Of a stretch of DNA of 64,000 nucleotides, positions 60,801 to 64,000 are shown one piece after another. Under the pieces are notes generated by a model. The model had not been told where the DNA came from. It saw only the letters and a list, made by a program, of their open reading frames with translations, and searched no databases. The first letter of the stretch is position 1; every line of letters starts with the position of its first letter. The translations under genes were made by a program, and so were the position numbers. This DNA is from Collybiopsis luxurians FD-317 M1 (taxonomy: Eukaryota > Basidiomycota > Agaricomycetes > Agaricales > Omphalotaceae), in assembly GCA_000827265.1 (NCBI GenBank), contig KN834788.1, positions 342,856 through 406,855 on the forward strand. The letters are read 5' to 3'.

Positions 60801-61457
60801 GAAGAAATTGTAAGGCTGCTGCTTGACAATGGTGCAGATGTGAACATTCAGGGACGTAACACTGGGAATGCACTTTATGCAGCTGCAGAAAGTGACAACC
60901 AAGCAATTGTAGAACTGATCCTTGAAAATAGTGCAGATGTTAATGCCCGGGGTGGTTTCTACGGAAATGCACTCCAAGTAGCTGCACATAGTGGCAATCA
61001 AGCAATTGTAAAGCTGCTGCTTGAAAATGGTGCAAATATAAATGTCCAGGGTGGGTTCTATGGAAATGCACTCCAGGCAGCTGCAGATAGAGCCAATGAA
61101 GGACTTGTCATGTTTCTGGTTGAAAGTGGTGCAGATGTGCATGCCCAGGGTGGTTACCATAGAAATGCACTCAAGGCAGCTGCAAAGAGTGGCAATGAAG
61201 CAGTTGTAAAGTTCCTGATTGCACTGGGTGCAAATGTAAATACCCAGGGTGATCATTATGGAAATGTCCTCTGGGCAGCTGCAGCAGAAGGACATGAAGC
61301 AATTGTAAAGTTGCTGCTTGAAAATGGTGCAGATGTGAATGCCCGGGGCCTCTATGGAACTGCACTCCAAGCAGCTACAGATAAAAGGCATCAAGCAGTG
61401 ATAAGGCTACTGCTTGAATATGGTGCACAGGTAAATAGCCTGGTTGGTCGTGAATAG
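57829..61457 (+). CDS. NACHT-ankyrin STAND receptor (1132 aa)
   Basis: Predicted cytosolic signal-transducing NTPase of the fungal NLR-like group. Exons 57829-57883, 57940-58110, 58168-58192, 58256-58810 and 58865-61457 join in frame. The start is MFSNAQNFTISGGQFMVI, a short N-terminal motif often seen on basidiomycete NACHT proteins; no larger effector domain is present. IYDWLKAP..KTPGTGQWIL precedes the P-loop GKAGAGKTVLS, and Walker B is YLLVDAMDEC. A winged-helix and linker region follows (LPKDLEDIYSIAV, FAHASVKEFLIDRHAF). From about residue 550 to the end are 16-18 ankyrin repeats of 33-35 residues with a strongly uniform consensus (YGNALQAAA..GNEAIVKLLLENGADVN). The repeats lie in one intronless exon. 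Ligand-sensing repeats controlling NACHT oligomerisation is the family expectation. No break was seen. Confidence 0.88.
59785..61450 (+). repeat. Tandem ankyrin-coding repeats, about 99-105 bp each
   Basis: About sixteen full units share long DNA stretches such as aattgtaaagctgctgcttg, gaaaatggtgcagatgtgaa and gcactccaagcagctgca, far beyond what the ankyrin fold needs. Units beginning near 60960, 61060, 61260 and 61350 are most alike. This implies recent unequal exchange within the gene. Confidence 0.8.
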
Positions 61458-63123
61458 CTATGAGTAGTCAACTGCAATGCCAAGTTCCTTTTAGCCATCT
61501 AGTTAATTACCGATAATGGTATTATATTTATAACATGCTATAGCTATTTTATATATTGCCTACCTCAAATTAAGTACTTATTTGCACTCAAATGAACAAA
61601 AAGTGATAAATGTATTTGTGTACAAGTACATTCAAATGTGATGAATGGTAAGTTGCAAATAGTTGCAAATGGCCGCGAGTGAATGAATATGGGTCAGGGG
61701 GTGTGCAGGCACTGGACTTACCGAGACACAATGTTGGGGGGAGGGGGGTCCAGCAGACCTTATTGCTGAAATGTACATGGTCCATCTAATCAGCTAGTAT
61801 TGTATTTTTGGACAGCCTGTAGAATGTTCTGATGTTGCCACAATGTGATAAGATTTTTCTAAAGCTTTTCAGTGTCTTTACAGCTTATTATTGTGCATGT
61901 GGTAGGATGAGCCGAGGATGAGCACTGGTTGCATGTGACTCTGATCTAACAGAAATCAAAACTTGTTTGTCGCTGGTTGTTGAAAATAATCAATGGTGCA
62001 GGAATGCGGGGTCCAAATGCATTACCGATTACAGGGTACATCAAACTATTTAAGTAAAATATCTAGGGGAATTACATTGACACAGGGATATTAGATTAAG
62101 CACACTGTGGCACACTGAGGATGTCGAGACCAAAATAACCTGAACTCAGCTTATCTTTGACACCGGTTGTTGGTTCCTAAACCTGCATTATAGGCAAAGA
62201 AAAAGAGATTAAGAACCCTATATTTGCTTAAGTAAGTAACAAAGTTAATTGACATAATGATTCATAGAGGTTATTAAAAAAATGATTGTTAGTGTCTACT
62301 GAGGCCAAAACTTAGCTGCATCAAGGTGAGGGAAACAGGCAGGGTTAAGTGTCGCAGTGGGAAGCAAGTGACATTAGTTATGTCATCATTTGGCATTATC
62401 TTATCTACTGATTTTCCTTTTTTGGAAGGCGAGGGGTGGGGGGGGAAGGGTCTGTAGGGTCCCTATCACTGAAAGGTGATGTCCTTTCCACGTCACTACA
62501 CAATTCCCTACTTTATACATACACTAATCAGTACCCGTAGATACAACATCCCCCATAGACACCCAACAAAGGAAAACACCTAAGTGAACGGAGCACAACT
62601 ATTGTTGCTGCTCCCCGCTCCTTAGTAACTAGACTTACTTATCTGCGGCAATGAAGAGTTTAAAAAAAAAGATATTACTTCCGAGAGATTTTTTTTTGCA
62701 GCATACAAAGAGCGCTGCGGTAGCATCTGCGAATGACAATCAGCAACGCAGGCTATAGTTTATAACGGCGCAGTAAGCTTACAGCTGATACCCTGTACAA
62801 CGAAAAATCGTACATGACATCGCTCCACATCTTTGTGACACATTTTGTGCTGCTTACCTGACCCATCCGTCCATGAGAGATACAGTCGGCCAGTGCGACA
62901 ATTTGAGAGTCAGTCAAGCTTGTGAAGCCCATTATCATGAGCTCGGTAGGGAAGAGCACATTGGAAGAGAAAGATAAATGGCTTAAAGCAGTAATGCTTG
63001 ACCAAGCGGTGGCTTGGACGCAATCCTGCTATAATATAGTATGTGATCAGCCGTGCAACTACCTCGACTAGATCCAAACGATTCCTTGGCATAAATGTTA
63101 TGTACTACTTATGAACCGAAGAG
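61458..63123. other. Intergenic, no supported gene
   Basis: About 1.7 kb with short frames only. A G-rich run is at 62435-62450 and A/T runs are at 62660-62700. Nothing recognised. Confidence 0.45.
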
Positions 63124-63990
63124 CATGGGCAGGTCCAGCCCAGGAACTGGCAGGAAACTGGGCTGAGTAATCACTTCCCACCGATTCCAGGGCTGGACCT
63201 GCCCATTGTGTTTCCCCAGCCGTAATTATAATCGTTCTACGATCGAAAAAAGACAAGAAGTTCAGTTCTTTTTTCAGCCGTAAAAGGAATGTAATGACCG
63301 GCGAAATCCAGCTTTAATAACAAAGGTAATTGTAAAGCTTTTATGGTCGAAATCATTGTCTTTTATCAGTGGAAATTAAAAAGGAATACTCAATGTTTTT
63401 TCGAGCAAAATTCAGCCTTAATTGTCATCTTTTTCTCGATTATAATACAGGGCCAAAAAAGCTCTGAATATCCAGCGTTTTTTCGGGCAAAAATAGTAAT
63501 TTATTTCAAATCTATTTACGGTAATAATCGCGGCCGAAAAAAACTAAGCCAGTCACTATGACTGGTCCGATTTTTCTCGGCCGTAATTATTACCGTAAAT
63601 ACATTCGAAATAAATAACTATTTTCGACCGAAAAAATACTCGGAATTCGGAGCTTTTTTCGCCCAAAATTATAATCGAAAAAAAGATGACAATTAAAATT
63701 GAATTTCGCCCGAAAAAGGATTTGTTATTCCCTTTTAATTTCAATTGATAAAAGACATCAATTTCGGTCATCATTGTTTCCAATTTTCGCCCGTAAAGGC
63801 TTTTGAATTTCCTTTGTTATTTAATCTAGATTTCGCCAGTAATTAAGTTCTTTTTTCAGCCGAAAAAAGACTCGATCTTTGTTTCTTTTTTCAGTCGTAA
63901 ACAATTGTAATTATGCCTAGGGAAACACAATGGGCAGGTCCTGGCTGGACCCGCAGGTTCAGCCCAGGACCAGGCGTGAAACTCGGCTAA
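63124..63990. mobile_element. Foldback (long inverted-repeat) element, about 0.87 kb
   Basis: The two halves are imperfect inverse copies. Left-arm segments such as aatgaccggcgaaatccagc, ggtcgaaatcattgtctttt, gaaattaaaaaggaatactc and atttacggtaataatcgcgg recur in reverse order and complement on the right. The dyad centre is ccagtcactatgactgg (63549-63565). The outer ends carry catgggcaggtccagcccag and its relatives, with a nested inverse (gggctggacctgcccat) at 63191-63207. It has no coding capacity. A single arm is found at 16720-17095. The right end reaches almost to the window edge, so the exact terminus and target duplication cannot be checked. Confidence 0.78.
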
Positions 63991-64000
63991 TCAGAGAGCG

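Noticed and set aside
60699..61394. 231-codon antisense frame opposite the ankyrin repeats
   Set aside because: It repeats with the ankyrin units and is a by-product of codon bias in the tandem repeats.
1..64000. CRISPR arrays, rRNA genes, bacterial-style operons
   Set aside because: None seen; introns and gene families show a eukaryotic (basidiomycete) origin, and the only tandem arrays are microsatellites and ankyrin-coding units.

Overview
The window looks like a gene-poor, repeat-rich accessory region from a filamentous basidiomycete, most likely an Agaricomycete. Evidence: many short GT-AG introns of about 45-65 nt with CTGAC/CTAAC-type branch sites, a DUF6533 membrane protein, a large family of 7-TM proteins of a type I know only from mushroom-forming fungi, a fungal NACHT-ankyrin receptor, and a Sec2-type exchange factor. 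No bacterial-style operons, rRNA genes or intact tRNA genes were seen.

Layout. 1.2-3.0 kb (-): an intron-rich, apparently intact aldo-keto reductase. 4.1-5.4 kb (-): the first of seven full-length-looking 7-TM genes (others at 15.2-16.4, 19.4-20.8, 22.5-23.8, 26.1-27.4, 31.8-33.1 and 44.1-45.5 kb, all on the minus strand), with two broken relatives at 18.0-18.5 and 27.9-28.0 kb. 9.1-9.9 kb (-): a small 2-oxoglutarate/Fe(II) dioxygenase of prolyl-4-hydroxylase type. 10.3-13.0 kb (-): a 12-exon gene for a helical-bundle N-terminal domain, a catalytically dead kinase domain and a C-terminal module; next to it, at 13.75-14.47 kb, lies a truncated, frameshifted copy of the N-terminal domain only. 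35.5-37.7 kb (+): an intact SEC2-like gene, with shattered copies of it or its flanks at 24.9-25.9, 30.8-31.1, 47.4-48.2, 50.5-51.1, 52.0-52.4 and 55.7-57.3 kb. 39.0-40.7 kb (+): a DUF6533 7-TM protein. 41.8-43.2 and 52.5-53.9 kb (+): a pair of unrecognised paralogues, the first dead and the second intact (398 aa). 49.7-50.3 kb (+): a decayed tyrosine recombinase of DIRS/Crypton type. 57.8-61.5 kb (+): a NACHT-ankyrin STAND protein of 1132 aa. 63.1-64.0 kb: an almost 0.9-kb foldback element, one arm of which also lies at 16.7-17.1 kb.

Functionally the window mixes likely sensing and self-defence genes (7-TM array, NACHT-ankyrin protein, MLKL-like bundle-pseudokinase) with one housekeeping secretion gene (SEC2) that has repeatedly been copied and broken. 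Blocks containing SEC2 pieces plus 7-TM genes have been duplicated together, and a 554-bp TA-flanked MITE inside one duplicate has a matching empty site in the other. The most promising candidate for something undescribed is the bundle-pseudokinase with its amino-terminal-only neighbour, followed by the 7-TM array. All exon calls were made by eye from splice signals and reading frame, and no database search was possible.
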